6,010 nucleotides of DNA from RHKX01 sp964641695 (GCA_964641695.1 CAZXKG010000138.1:1-6010), one strand, 5' to 3'. Counted from the first letter of the stretch, positions 1 through 6,010 are shown. Notes: generated by a model not told the origin, from the sequence alone. Program-made: numbers and translations.

Positions 1-1432
1 GCTCGGCCGTCTTCGCCATCCCGACCTCGTCGATCGTCAGCGCGATCAGGGCCGCGCCGTGGCGGATCGCGATCGGCACGACCCGATCGAGCTTCGCGCG
101 CCCCGCCTCGAGGTTGACCGAGTTGACGATCGCCCGGCCCGGGATACGCTCCAGGGCCGCCTCGATCACCTCGGGCTCGGTCGAGTCGACCTGGATCGGC
201 GCCGGCTGAGTCAGCGAGATCGCGCTCACCGTCTCCCCCATCTGCACGTCCTCGTCCTGGCGCTCGGTCAGCGCCACGCAGACGTCGAGGACGTGGGCGC
301 CGCCGTTGACCTGGTCCTCGGCGACCTGGACGAGGCCGTCGTAGTCGTCGGCCAGCAGCATCTCCTTGGCCTTCTTCGAACCCTGGGAGTTGACGCGCTC
401 GCCAACGAGGGTCGGCGCCGGCTCCTGGACGAGATCCGCCGCGGTCATCATGCTCGCCATCTGGGGCGGGCCCGGCTGCGGGCGCGGCGCGGGCTTCAGC
501 CCCGCCACCCGCTCGGCGATCGCCGCGATGTGCTCGGGCGTGGTCCCGCAGCAGCCGCCGACGATGCCAACGCCGTGACGCTCGACGAACTCGCCGAGGA
601 CGGTCGCGATCTGCTCGGGACCCTCGGGGAAGATCGTCTCCCCGTCCGGCCCCTGCAGCGGCAGGCCCGCGTTCGGGATGCAGTGCACGGGCATCGGCGA
701 GTGCTCGCCGAGGTAGCGGATCGCATCCCGCATGTCCTCGGGCCCGGTCGAGCAGTTGAGGCCGACGATGTCGACCCGCATCCCCCCGAGGATCGCCAGC
801 ACCGCGGCGATGTCGGTGCCGAGCAGCATCTTGCCGCCGTTGGGAAGCAGGGAGACGGAGACCTGGATCGGAACGCTGCGGCCGACCCGCTCGAACGCAT
901 CGCGGGCGCCGACGATCGCGGCGCGGACCTCGAGGATGTCCTGCGCGGTCTCGATGATCAGCAGGTCGGCACCGCCCTCGATGAGCGCGCCCGCCTGCTC
1001 GTCGAAGACCTCGGCGAGCTGCTTGAAGGTGATGTCGCCCAGCGTCGGGTCGTCGGAGGCGGGCAGGAACCCGGTCGGGCCGATCGAGCCGGCGACGAAG
1101 CGTTCGGGGCCGGCGGCCTCGCGAGCGATCTCCGCTGCGCGACGGTTGATCTCAATGGTCTTGTCTGCCAGGCCCCACTCGTCGAGCTTCAGCCGCGAGC
1201 CCTGGAAGGAGTCCGTCTCGAGAACCTCCGCGCCCGCGGCGAGCATCTCCTCGTGGACACCGGCGATCACGTCGGGACGGTGCAGGACGAGCGCCTCGTG
1301 GCACTTGCCCGGCAGCCCGCCGTAGTCCTCGCTGCTCAGCTCGAACCGCTCCAGCGTCGCGCCCATGCCGCCGTCGAAGACGACGATCCGCTCGCGGGCG
1401 GCGGCGAGGATGTCACGGGCGGGTGCAGCCAT
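1..1432 (-). CDS. metH: Methionine synthase, cobalamin-dependent (5' part, runs off left edge)
   Basis: MetH transfers the methyl group of 5-methyltetrahydrofolate via cobalamin to homocysteine, giving methionine in the cytoplasm. The first 477 residues are present. Residues 1-310 are the homocysteine S-methyltransferase barrel: DGGMGATLE at 20-28, GSIGPTG at 115-121, and the three zinc-binding cysteines, C227 in GLNCSTGPE and C294/C295 in GGCCGTTPEH. NAGLP lies at 254-258. After a proline-rich linker (312-340) the pterin-binding domain starts at VGERVNSQGSKKAKE (343-357), with QVDSTEPE at 414-421 and IVNSVNLEAG at 435-444. The rest of that domain and the expected B12-cap, cobalamin and activation domains lie outside the window. 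The two-domain order separates it from stand-alone Hcy methyltransferases, although short MetH forms or Hcy-MTHFR-type proteins cannot be fully excluded without the 3' end. I chose ATG 1432; an in-frame ATG at 1462 would add ten residues (MYFGHLPLTV) but abuts a hairpin. Neither has a good Shine-Dalgarno. Confidence 0.95.
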   Translation of the reverse strand, partial: MAAPARDILAAARERIVVFDGGMGATLERFELSSEDYGGLPGKCHEALVLHRPDVIAGVHEEMLAAGAEVLETDSFQGSRLKLDEWGLADKTIEINRRAAEIAREAAGPERFVAGSIGPTGFLPASDDPTLGDITFKQLAEVFDEQAGALIEGGADLLIIETAQDILEVRAAIVGARDAFERVGRSVPIQVSVSLLPNGGKMLLGTDIAAVLAILGGMRVDIVGLNCSTGPEDMRDAIRYLGEHSPMPVHCIPNAGLPLQGPDGETIFPEGPEQIATVLGEFVERHGVGIVGGCCGTTPEHIAAIAERVAGLKPAPRPQPGPPQMASMMTAADLVQEPAPTLVGERVNSQGSKKAKEMLLADDYDGLVQVAEDQVNGGAHVLDVCVALTERQDEDVQMGETVSAISLTQPAPIQVDSTEPEVIEAALERIPGRAIVNSVNLEAGRAKLDRVVPIAIRHGAALIALTIDEVGMAKTAE

Positions 1433-1440
1433 GACGGTCA

Positions 1441-1446
1441 ATGGTA
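1441..1446 (-). promoter_or_regulatory. Possible -10 box for leaderless metH transcript
   Basis: On the minus strand TACCAT fits the actinobacterial TANNNT -10 pattern. Its last T is followed by 8 nt (TGACCGTC) and then the metH ATG at 1432. That distance would place the transcription start at or next to the A of the start codon, and there is no Shine-Dalgarno before this ATG, which fits leaderless initiation. No recognisable -35 hexamer lies 16-18 nt further upstream. A six-base degenerate motif is weak evidence on its own. Confidence 0.3.
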
Positions 1447-1463
1447 GATGCCCGAAATACATG

Positions 1464-1500
1464 CCGACGGAATGCTCCGCTGCGCGTCCGCTTCCGTCGG
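1464..1500. repeat. 9-bp perfect inverted repeat upstream of metH
   Basis: CCGACGGAA at 1464-1472 is matched by its exact reverse complement TTCCGTCGG at 1492-1500, with a 19-nt GC-rich spacer. It sits in the 103-bp gap (1433-1535) between the stop of the glycosyltransferase fusion and the metH start. In RNA it could form a stem-loop. There is no U-tract on either side, so it is not a standard intrinsic terminator. It could be an operator, an attenuating or processing hairpin, or chance in GC-rich DNA. No cobalamin, SAM or SAH riboswitch consensus was recognised in this gap. Confidence 0.5.
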
Positions 1501-1535
1501 TGCCTTGGCGACGGGGGAAGCAGGGGCCAACCGGG

Positions 1536-3881
1536 TTAGTTGGTGGGGGAGGCGGCCTCGGGGACGTAGGCGTCGTCCGGTCTCAGCTTCACAGGGGCGG
1601 CGCTGAGGGCGCGCAGGCGCACGTCGGACCAGCTCATGCCCTCGCGGACGAGCGCGGGCAGGCCGAGCGCCACCGCGGTCGCGATCTCCACCGCCTGCAG
1701 GATCACGCCGTAGGCGAGCGCGTCGGCCGCGCCGATCCCGTACCCGGTCGTGAGCACGCTGATCACGGCGAGCTGGAAGACGCCGATGTTGGAGGGGGTG
1801 GCGGGGATGACCGCGGTCACGTTCACCGCGAACAGGACCGCCGCCGCGCCCGCGATCCCCATCCGGGCGTCGAGCCCCATCGCCTTCGCCAGGGCGAAGC
1901 AGGCGGCGACCTGGATCGCCCACGCGCTCAGCTGCATCACCACGGCGACCGGACCCCGCCGAGGGTCGCGGAAGACCGCCAGGCCGCGCCGCACCTTGAC
2001 CAGGGCCGAGCGGGCGGCGCGGGCCAGCCGCGCGAGCCTGCCGGAGCCGTTGCGGCGCATCAGCACCGGCGCGACCGCGACCGCGACCAGCAGCAGGGCG
2101 GGAACGAGGCTGAACAGGAAGATCTGCTCGGAGCTGCGGTGGAAGAGATCGGTCGAGGTGAGGATGATCACCCCGAGGACGACCAGCGCCAGGATGTTGA
2201 GCGCGGTCTGCGAGACGAGCGTTCCCAGCAGCACCGGGAAGGTCTCGCGAAAGCGGCCGTTGCGACGAGCGATGATCATCGCCCTCGCGGGCTCGCCGAC
2301 GCGGGCCGGCAGCGTCGCCGACATCAGCACGCCGATCATCGTCGCCGAGGCGAAATCGCGGCGGCGCAGGCGCGTGGACGGCATCGCGGAGCGGGCGATC
2401 TGGTACCAGGATCCAGCCCGGAAGAACATCGAGATGCACATCAGCAGCGTCGCCGCGAGCACCCACGAGAACTCGGACCGGACCGCGCTCTCGACCACCT
2501 TGTCGACGCCGATCCGCTGCGCCGCGAGGTAGGTCAGCGCCGCGCCGACGCCCACGCCCACCCCGACGCCGGCCGCGCGGCCGATCCGCCGCCGGCGCGA
2601 CAGCGCCTGCAGCGGCGGCGGCTCGGGCGAGGGAATCCGCGCCGCCGGGTTGCGCGGCTGCCCGTCGGCGGGCGCGAACCCGAACCTGGTGGCCGTGCGC
2701 ATCAGCGGGTCGGGGTTCGTCGGGACGTCGATCGCGCGCTCGTAGACGCGCTCGATCCGGGCCGCGACGCGAGGCCAGGCGAACCGCTCGGCTCCCTCGC
2801 GCGCGGCAACGCCCATCTCCTCGCGGCGGCGCGGCTGGGCCTGGAGGCGAAGCAGCTCCTCAGCGAGGCGCTGCGGGTCCCCGGGTGGGACGAGCACCCC
2901 GTCGACGCCGTCGTTGACGACGTCGGAGTAGCCCGCGATCCCGGAGGCGATCACCGGCGTGCCCGCCGCGAACGCCTCGGTCAGGACCATCCCGAAGCTC
3001 TCCCCCGAAAGCGACGGCGCGCAGAGCACGTCGGCGGCCGAGAGCTCACTCCACAGACGCTCCCGGCTGACGCTCCCGAGCACGTCGATCGCCGCCAGCG
3101 AGTCGGGGTCGGCCAGGCTGCGGCCGACGTCCTCCGCCGCCGCGCCGACGATCACGAGGCGGGCGGGCACGTGCTCGATCAACGCCTCGTAGGCGCGCAG
3201 CAGCACCGGCAGGCCCTTGCGCTCCTCGGCCCGGCCGACGAACAGGATCCTCATTGCCTCCGGGCTCATCGCCCGGGCGGGGTGGTCAGCGGCCCGGACG
3301 GCCGGCTCGGCGGCGTCGAGCTCGACGCCGTTGGGGATCACCTCGTAGTTGCCGCCGTACCAGCGCAGCCCGGTCCACTCGGCCGCCTCCGAGACGGCGA
3401 TCCGAGCCGAGAGCTGGTTGAACTTGCGCCGCGCTCCGAAGCTGTTGGCCATCCACTGGGTCGCCGCCTTCGGCGCGTAGGCGTGGAAGGTGCCGACGAC
3501 CGGCGCGGCGGGGAAGCCACAGGCATCCCAGCCGAGGATCGGCGCCGGCGGCTCCTGCACGTGGACGACGTCGAAATCGCCCGCGCGCAGCTCCCGTCGC
3601 ATGGTCGAGACCGCGTCGGGGAAGATCGAGAGGTTGGAGACGGCGCCGTTGGCCGCCATGCCGACGGTCCGCCCGAGCGGGATCAGGTAATCGGGACGGG
3701 GACGGCGCCGCGGCGCCGCACCGCGATGCATCGCGGTGCTGAGGCGGTCGGGCGGATCCCAGGGCGCGAGCACGCGAACCTCGTTCCCCCGGTCGAGGAG
3801 ATGCTCGGCGAGCGCCTGAGTGTGCCGGTTGACCCCCCCTTCATAAGTCCATGAATATGGAGTGACGAGGGCGATTCGCAT
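1536..3881 (-). CDS. GT4 glycosyltransferase fused to flippase-like membrane domain
   Basis: This 781-residue protein has two parts. Residues 1-385 form a GT-B, GT4-family glycosyltransferase resembling phosphatidylinositol mannosyltransferase PimA. Supporting motifs are the glycine loop EGGVNRH at 14-20, H133 in GTFHAY, VGRAEERKG (215-223; R217 and K222 should bind the nucleotide-sugar diphosphate), and the E-x7-E motif (E294, E302) in GESFGMVLTEAFAAGTPVIAS. A proline/arginine-rich linker (about 386-431) leads to residues 432-745, with roughly seven or eight hydrophobic helices, PARVGEPARA at 525-534 and IPATPSNIGVFQL at 692-704. Those match the LPG synthase TM/UPF0104 flippase-like family, known from the MprF flippase module. 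The C-tail is about 35 soluble residues. The likely role is to glycosylate a membrane lipid on the cytoplasmic side and help translocate it; the sugar and acceptor cannot be read from sequence. Start ATG 3881 gives the canonical MRIALVTPYSW strand; GGA five bases upstream is a weak ribosome site. The upstream gene ends 54 bp before it. Confidence 0.9.
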   Translation of the reverse strand: MRIALVTPYSWTYEGGVNRHTQALAEHLLDRGNEVRVLAPWDPPDRLSTAMHRGAAPRRRPRPDYLIPLGRTVGMAANGAVSNLSIFPDAVSTMRRELRAGDFDVVHVQEPPAPILGWDACGFPAAPVVGTFHAYAPKAATQWMANSFGARRKFNQLSARIAVSEAAEWTGLRWYGGNYEVIPNGVELDAAEPAVRAADHPARAMSPEAMRILFVGRAEERKGLPVLLRAYEALIEHVPARLVIVGAAAEDVGRSLADPDSLAAIDVLGSVSRERLWSELSAADVLCAPSLSGESFGMVLTEAFAAGTPVIASGIAGYSDVVNDGVDGVLVPPGDPQRLAEELLRLQAQPRRREEMGVAAREGAERFAWPRVAARIERVYERAIDVPTNPDPLMRTATRFGFAPADGQPRNPAARIPSPEPPPLQALSRRRRIGRAAGVGVGVGVGAALTYLAAQRIGVDKVVESAVRSEFSWVLAATLLMCISMFFRAGSWYQIARSAMPSTRLRRRDFASATMIGVLMSATLPARVGEPARAMIIARRNGRFRETFPVLLGTLVSQTALNILALVVLGVIILTSTDLFHRSSEQIFLFSLVPALLLVAVAVAPVLMRRNGSGRLARLARAARSALVKVRRGLAVFRDPRRGPVAVVMQLSAWAIQVAACFALAKAMGLDARMGIAGAAAVLFAVNVTAVIPATPSNIGVFQLAVISVLTTGYGIGAADALAYGVILQAVEIATAVALGLPALVREGMSWSDVRLRALSAAPVKLRPDDAYVPEAASPTN

Positions 3882-3893
3882 CCTGATCCGAGC

Positions 3894-3899
3894 AGGGTA
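3894..3899 (-). promoter_or_regulatory. Possible -10 box before the glycosyltransferase fusion
   Basis: On the minus strand TACCCT matches TANNNT and is followed by 12 nt before the ATG at 3881, implying a leader of only a few bases. It lies inside the 54-bp gap after the upstream membrane-protein gene. No -35 element is evident, and read-through from the upstream gene would explain expression equally well. Confidence 0.22.
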
Positions 3900-3920
3900 C
3901 CGGGCAGCCCAGCTCCCCGG
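3900..3920. repeat. Short imperfect palindrome in 54-bp intergenic gap
   Basis: CCGGG (3900-3904) pairs with CCCGG (3916-3920), and AGC (3906-3908) with GCT (3912-3914), separated by one C/C mismatch and closed by a 3-nt loop (CCA). This would be a compact eight-pair hairpin directly next to the TACCCT motif and 15 bp after the upstream stop codon. It lacks a U-tract. It could be a weak terminator, an operator for the fusion gene, or a chance product of high GC. Confidence 0.35.
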
Positions 3921-3935
3921 AAGGTGGCTTTCCTG

Positions 3936-5912
3936 TCAGGTCTCGCGCTTCCGGCAGGCCCACGCGAGGCCGCAGAACGCCGCGAGGTAGCCGGTGCCGA
4001 CCATCAGCAGCAGCGCGCCGGAGTCGTTGGCGAGGGTTCCGATCGCGGTCGCGGCGATCGCGCCGACCACGGCGGCCCCCGCCGCCGGCCTGCCCGCGAA
4101 CCACCCGGCGATCCGCCGCCGGAACCAGAGGCCGGCGGCGATCGCCGCCAGGGCGGCGAGGAAGAACGGCGAGTCGATGTAGCTCGGGAAGCTCCGCGCG
4201 GTGAGGGTGATGCGCCGGTCGAAGACGTCGCCGAGCTCGTCGAGCCCGCCGGCGCCGAGCACGGACTTGGCCAGGTGCGAGTCGCCCGGGATCGCGATGT
4301 CGACCGCGAACAGCAGGGCGAGCGCGGCGAGCGGCGCGAGCAGCGCCGCGAGCAGCACCCGGCGGCGTCCGCGGTGGAGGCCGAGCGCGGCGATGACCGT
4401 CGCGGCCGCTCCGGCCGGGAACATGATCGCGGCGCCGACGTCGGCGCCGAACCTGCCCGGCGCGAACGCCAACACGCCCAGCAACGTCGCCACCGTCGTC
4501 ACCACGGCGACCGCCTTGCGTGGGTCGGCGGGACGGAGCGCGGTGACCGCGGCTCCGCTGCCGAGCATCAGCAGCGATCCGAGCACCGCCTCCAGCTCGT
4601 TGCCGATGCCGAAGAAGCGGACGCCGAGGCCGGGGTTGGAGCCGAGCAGCGAGAGCGAGGTCAGCGGCGAGCCGGCGATCACGTCGACGGCCGCGGACAG
4701 CAGGGTGAGCGCGGCCGCCAGGGCGAAGGCGCCGTAGCCGCCGAGCGAGCTGAGGGCTCTCGCCTCGCGATCACGCCCGGCGTGCCGCCGCCGCAGCATG
4801 GCCCCGGCGGCGAACCAGAGCCCGAGTGCGGCGAGCGGGGTGCCGAGGCCGACGATCAGGGCCTCGCCGAGCAGCGGCGGTCGGAGCCCGGCGGCGATCA
4901 GCAGCAACGTCGGGGCGATCGCGATCCCGGTCGCGAGCAGGACCAGTAACGGCCGGGCCAGCGAGCGCCGCGCCGCGATCGCCGCCAGCCCGACCGCGAG
5001 CCAGGCGAGCAGGCTCAGGCCGAGCACCGGGAAGCGGCGGTCGGAGATCGACTCGAGCCGCCCCTCGAGCTCCATGACCTGTCGGTGGTCGGGGCCGCCG
5101 GGGAGCGGGACGATCTCCTGCCCGCCGACCTCGGGCGGAACCTCGACCCCGTAGATGGCGGCGATCGTCGGGAACAGATCCGTGCTGATCGCGTACCCGT
5201 CCATCCGCGTGGAGCCGGATCGCAGCCCGCCGCCGTCGAAGCCGGCGCCGAGGATCCCGAACGAGAGCAGCTTCCGCTCCGGGGGCGGGCGCTCGATCAC
5301 GATCAGCGCGTCGTCGGTTCCCTGCCGCAGCCTTCCCGCCAGCCTCGGGAGGTCGACCAGCGCCGAGGAGACGATCGTCAGCCCGGGGCAGGGTCGCCGC
5401 TCGCAGCCGGAGTTGCGGCTGACCCGTCCCGCCTCGTCGACGGCGATCAGCGCCGGGAGCCCCGACAGCGGGCTCGCCGCGGTCCGCACCCCCGACTCGC
5501 GCAGCGTCTGGGCCAGCAGTCCCGGCACGATCTCCCCCGGCGCCTCCTCCGCCCGCTCGACGACCCGTCGCCAGAGCTTGCCGGGGATGCGGTTGCCGGT
5601 CACGTAGAGCGGGGTCAGCACGTCGGGGTACAGCGAGGAGAACATCCGGTTTCCCTGGCCGATGTCGAGGTAGGTCTGGCTGGCCGGGACGCGGCCGAGG
5701 CCGGCGCTCATCAGCCCGGTCGCAGCCTCGTCGAGGAAGGCGGCGATGTCGCCGGCGCGGGTCCCGGTCGGCAGCATCGCGATCGTCACCCGCGGCAGCG
5801 AGTCGCTCGCCCTCGGCTCCGCCGGCGCCGCCGGCGAGGCGGTCCCCGAGGCGAGCGATGCCGTGGAGAATGCGATCGATACGATCACCGCGATGGCTTG
5901 GCGGGCACCCAC
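3936..5912 (-). CDS. Exported polytopic membrane protein with alkaline-phosphatase-like domain
   Basis: I cannot name this 658-residue protein. A short N-terminus with one arginine and a hydrophobic run (about 6-20) resembles a signal peptide or anchor. Residues 40-285 look extracytoplasmic and recall the alkaline-phosphatase/sulfatase fold, especially the stretch from STRMDGYA (234-241) through TDLFPTIAAIYGVE (244-257) and GGQEIV (263-268). C170 and C175 could form a disulfide. The usual metal-binding Asp/His clusters are not evident, so this half may be non-catalytic. Residues 296-650 hold about ten hydrophobic helices with polar motifs RFFGIGNELEA (432-442), GRFGADVGA (486-494), DSHLAKS (544-550) and LANDSG (627-632). 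I recall comparable motifs (FYGIGNE, NDSG) in uncharacterised bacterial membrane proteins. Envelope biogenesis is inferred from the adjacent glycosyltransferase gene. The start is GTG at 5912, chosen because it retains the N-terminal charge; a GTG at 5888 is an alternative. No clear Shine-Dalgarno is seen. The stop is TGA at 3936-3938. Confidence 0.85.
   Translation of the reverse strand: MGARQAIAVIVSIAFSTASLASGTASPAAPAEPRASDSLPRVTIAMLPTGTRAGDIAAFLDEAATGLMSAGLGRVPASQTYLDIGQGNRMFSSLYPDVLTPLYVTGNRIPGKLWRRVVERAEEAPGEIVPGLLAQTLRESGVRTAASPLSGLPALIAVDEAGRVSRNSGCERRPCPGLTIVSSALVDLPRLAGRLRQGTDDALIVIERPPPERKLLSFGILGAGFDGGGLRSGSTRMDGYAISTDLFPTIAAIYGVEVPPEVGGQEIVPLPGGPDHRQVMELEGRLESISDRRFPVLGLSLLAWLAVGLAAIAARRSLARPLLVLLATGIAIAPTLLLIAAGLRPPLLGEALIVGLGTPLAALGLWFAAGAMLRRRHAGRDREARALSSLGGYGAFALAAALTLLSAAVDVIAGSPLTSLSLLGSNPGLGVRFFGIGNELEAVLGSLLMLGSGAAVTALRPADPRKAVAVVTTVATLLGVLAFAPGRFGADVGAAIMFPAGAAATVIAALGLHRGRRRVLLAALLAPLAALALLFAVDIAIPGDSHLAKSVLGAGGLDELGDVFDRRITLTARSFPSYIDSPFFLAALAAIAAGLWFRRRIAGWFAGRPAAGAAVVGAIAATAIGTLANDSGALLLMVGTGYLAAFCGLAWACRKRET
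5880..5885 (+). promoter_or_regulatory. Possible -10 box for the rightward flavoprotein gene
   Basis: TACGAT matches TANNNT and lies 39 nt before the ATG at 5925. It would give a leader of about 33 nt that includes the AGGA ribosome site at 5913-5916. It sits within the signal-peptide codons of the oppositely oriented gene. No convincing -35 hexamer is visible, so this is only a candidate. Confidence 0.25.
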
Positions 5913-5916
5913 AGGA
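5913..5916 (+). promoter_or_regulatory. Ribosome binding site of the rightward flavoprotein gene
   Basis: AGGA is followed by 8 nt (CCGAGAGC) and the ATG at 5925, a normal Shine-Dalgarno spacing. It is the clearest ribosome site in the window and supports this start over the out-of-frame ATG at 5944. It occupies the 12-bp gap between the two divergent start codons. Confidence 0.6.
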
Positions 5917-5924
5917 CCGAGAGC

Positions 5925-6010
5925 ATGACGCGCCCGGGGACGGATGAGCGTCCACTGCGCGTCGCGATCGTCGGCTCCGGGCCGGCCGGCTTCTACGCCA
6001 CCGAGGCGCT
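5925..6010 (+). CDS. FAD-dependent oxidoreductase, ferredoxin-NADP+ reductase/FprA type (5' end, runs off right edge)
   Basis: Only 28 codons are visible: a charged lead-in (MTRPGTDERPL), then RVAIVGSGPAGFYATEA. This is a first beta strand followed by the dinucleotide-binding glycine loop G17-x-G19-x-x-G22 of a Rossmann fold, which holds the ADP part of FAD in two-dinucleotide-binding flavoproteins. The wording VGSGPAGFY followed by A-x-E-A is typical of adrenodoxin-reductase/FprA-like NADPH-ferredoxin reductases, which pass electrons between NADPH and ferredoxin. Glutamate synthase small subunits and thioredoxin-reductase-like proteins share the loop and remain possible. The gene is divergent from the membrane-protein gene, with 12 bp between the start codons, so the two probably share regulatory DNA, but no functional link is evident. 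Confidence 0.8.
   Translation, partial: MTRPGTDERPLRVAIVGSGPAGFYATEA

Noticed and set aside
59..1447. 462-codon open frame on the plus strand opposite metH
   Set aside because: The translation is low-complexity, rich in R/D/A/L and matches no family, while the opposite strand encodes unmistakable MetH with zinc cysteines. It is a GC-driven shadow frame.
1433..1535. Cobalamin, SAM or SAH riboswitch ahead of metH
   Set aside because: The gap is only 103 bp, and I could not match the conserved core of any of these classes (for example the B12-box GCCACTG). Only a simple inverted repeat is present.
1505..1543. Possible terminator after the glycosyltransferase fusion (TTGGC/GCCAA at 1505-1509/1526-1530 and CCAAC/GTTGG at 1527-1531/1539-1543)
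   Set aside because: The stems are only 5 bp, one spans the stop codon itself, and neither is followed by a U-tract.
1438..2466. 342-codon minus-strand frame inside the flippase-like region
   Set aside because: It is arginine- and proline-rich nonsense and offset in frame from the hydrophobic flippase helices; a shadow.
1365..3854. 829-codon plus-strand open frame opposite the glycosyltransferase fusion
   Set aside because: Composition is dominated by R, D, H, G and A with no domain-like segments or hydrophobic cores. The minus strand carries the GT4 and flippase motifs. The length reflects the rarity of stop codons in GC-rich antisense frames.
3924..4949. 341-codon plus-strand open frame opposite the membrane-protein gene
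   Set aside because: It is highly charged, E/R/Q-rich low-complexity sequence antisense to membrane helices; a shadow.
5944..5946. ATG in GGGACGGATGAGC as start of the rightward gene
   Set aside because: It is out of frame with the clear FAD-binding motif. The ATG at 5925 is in frame and has AGGA 8 nt upstream.
4771..5955. 394-codon minus-strand open frame overlapping the membrane-protein gene in another frame
   Set aside because: It is an R/A/G/D-rich translation without recognisable domains. The other minus frame has a signal peptide, helices and a complete coherent protein.

Overview
This is a very GC-rich stretch of ordinary-looking bacterial chromosome, most likely from a high-GC actinobacterium. 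The strong G/C bias at third codon positions, the PimA-like glycosyltransferase and the sparse Shine-Dalgarno signals would suit the Thermoleophilia/Solirubrobacterales, but that placement is inference. I see no tRNA, rRNA, CRISPR, insertion sequence or phage signature. Almost every base is coding, and gaps between genes are 103, 54 and 12 bp.

Layout: three genes are read leftward and one rightward. From right to left on the minus strand they are: (a) a 658-residue exported/membrane protein with a signal peptide, a degenerate alkaline-phosphatase-like extracytoplasmic domain and about ten membrane helices (5912-3936); (b) a 781-residue fusion of a GT4 glycosyltransferase with a flippase-like (LPG synthase TM / UPF0104) membrane domain (3881-1536); (c) the N-terminal 477 residues of cobalamin-dependent methionine synthase MetH, running off the left edge (1432 to <1). 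At the right edge a flavoprotein of the ferredoxin-NADP+ reductase/FprA type starts on the plus strand (5925 to >6010), back-to-back with (a).

How the genes may work together: (a) and (b) are co-oriented, 54 bp apart and both look like cell-envelope genes. The fusion could build a glycolipid on the cytoplasmic face and help move it across the membrane, and the neighbour could act on the outer face; this pathway is inference. MetH is a housekeeping enzyme of methionine/C1 metabolism. It is separated from (b) by 103 bp containing a 9-bp inverted repeat and a possible leaderless promoter, so it may be a separate transcription unit.

The least routine items are the glycosyltransferase-flippase fusion, the unnamed phosphatase-like membrane protein, and the 12-bp divergent start arrangement. 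I found no convincing new system beyond these.
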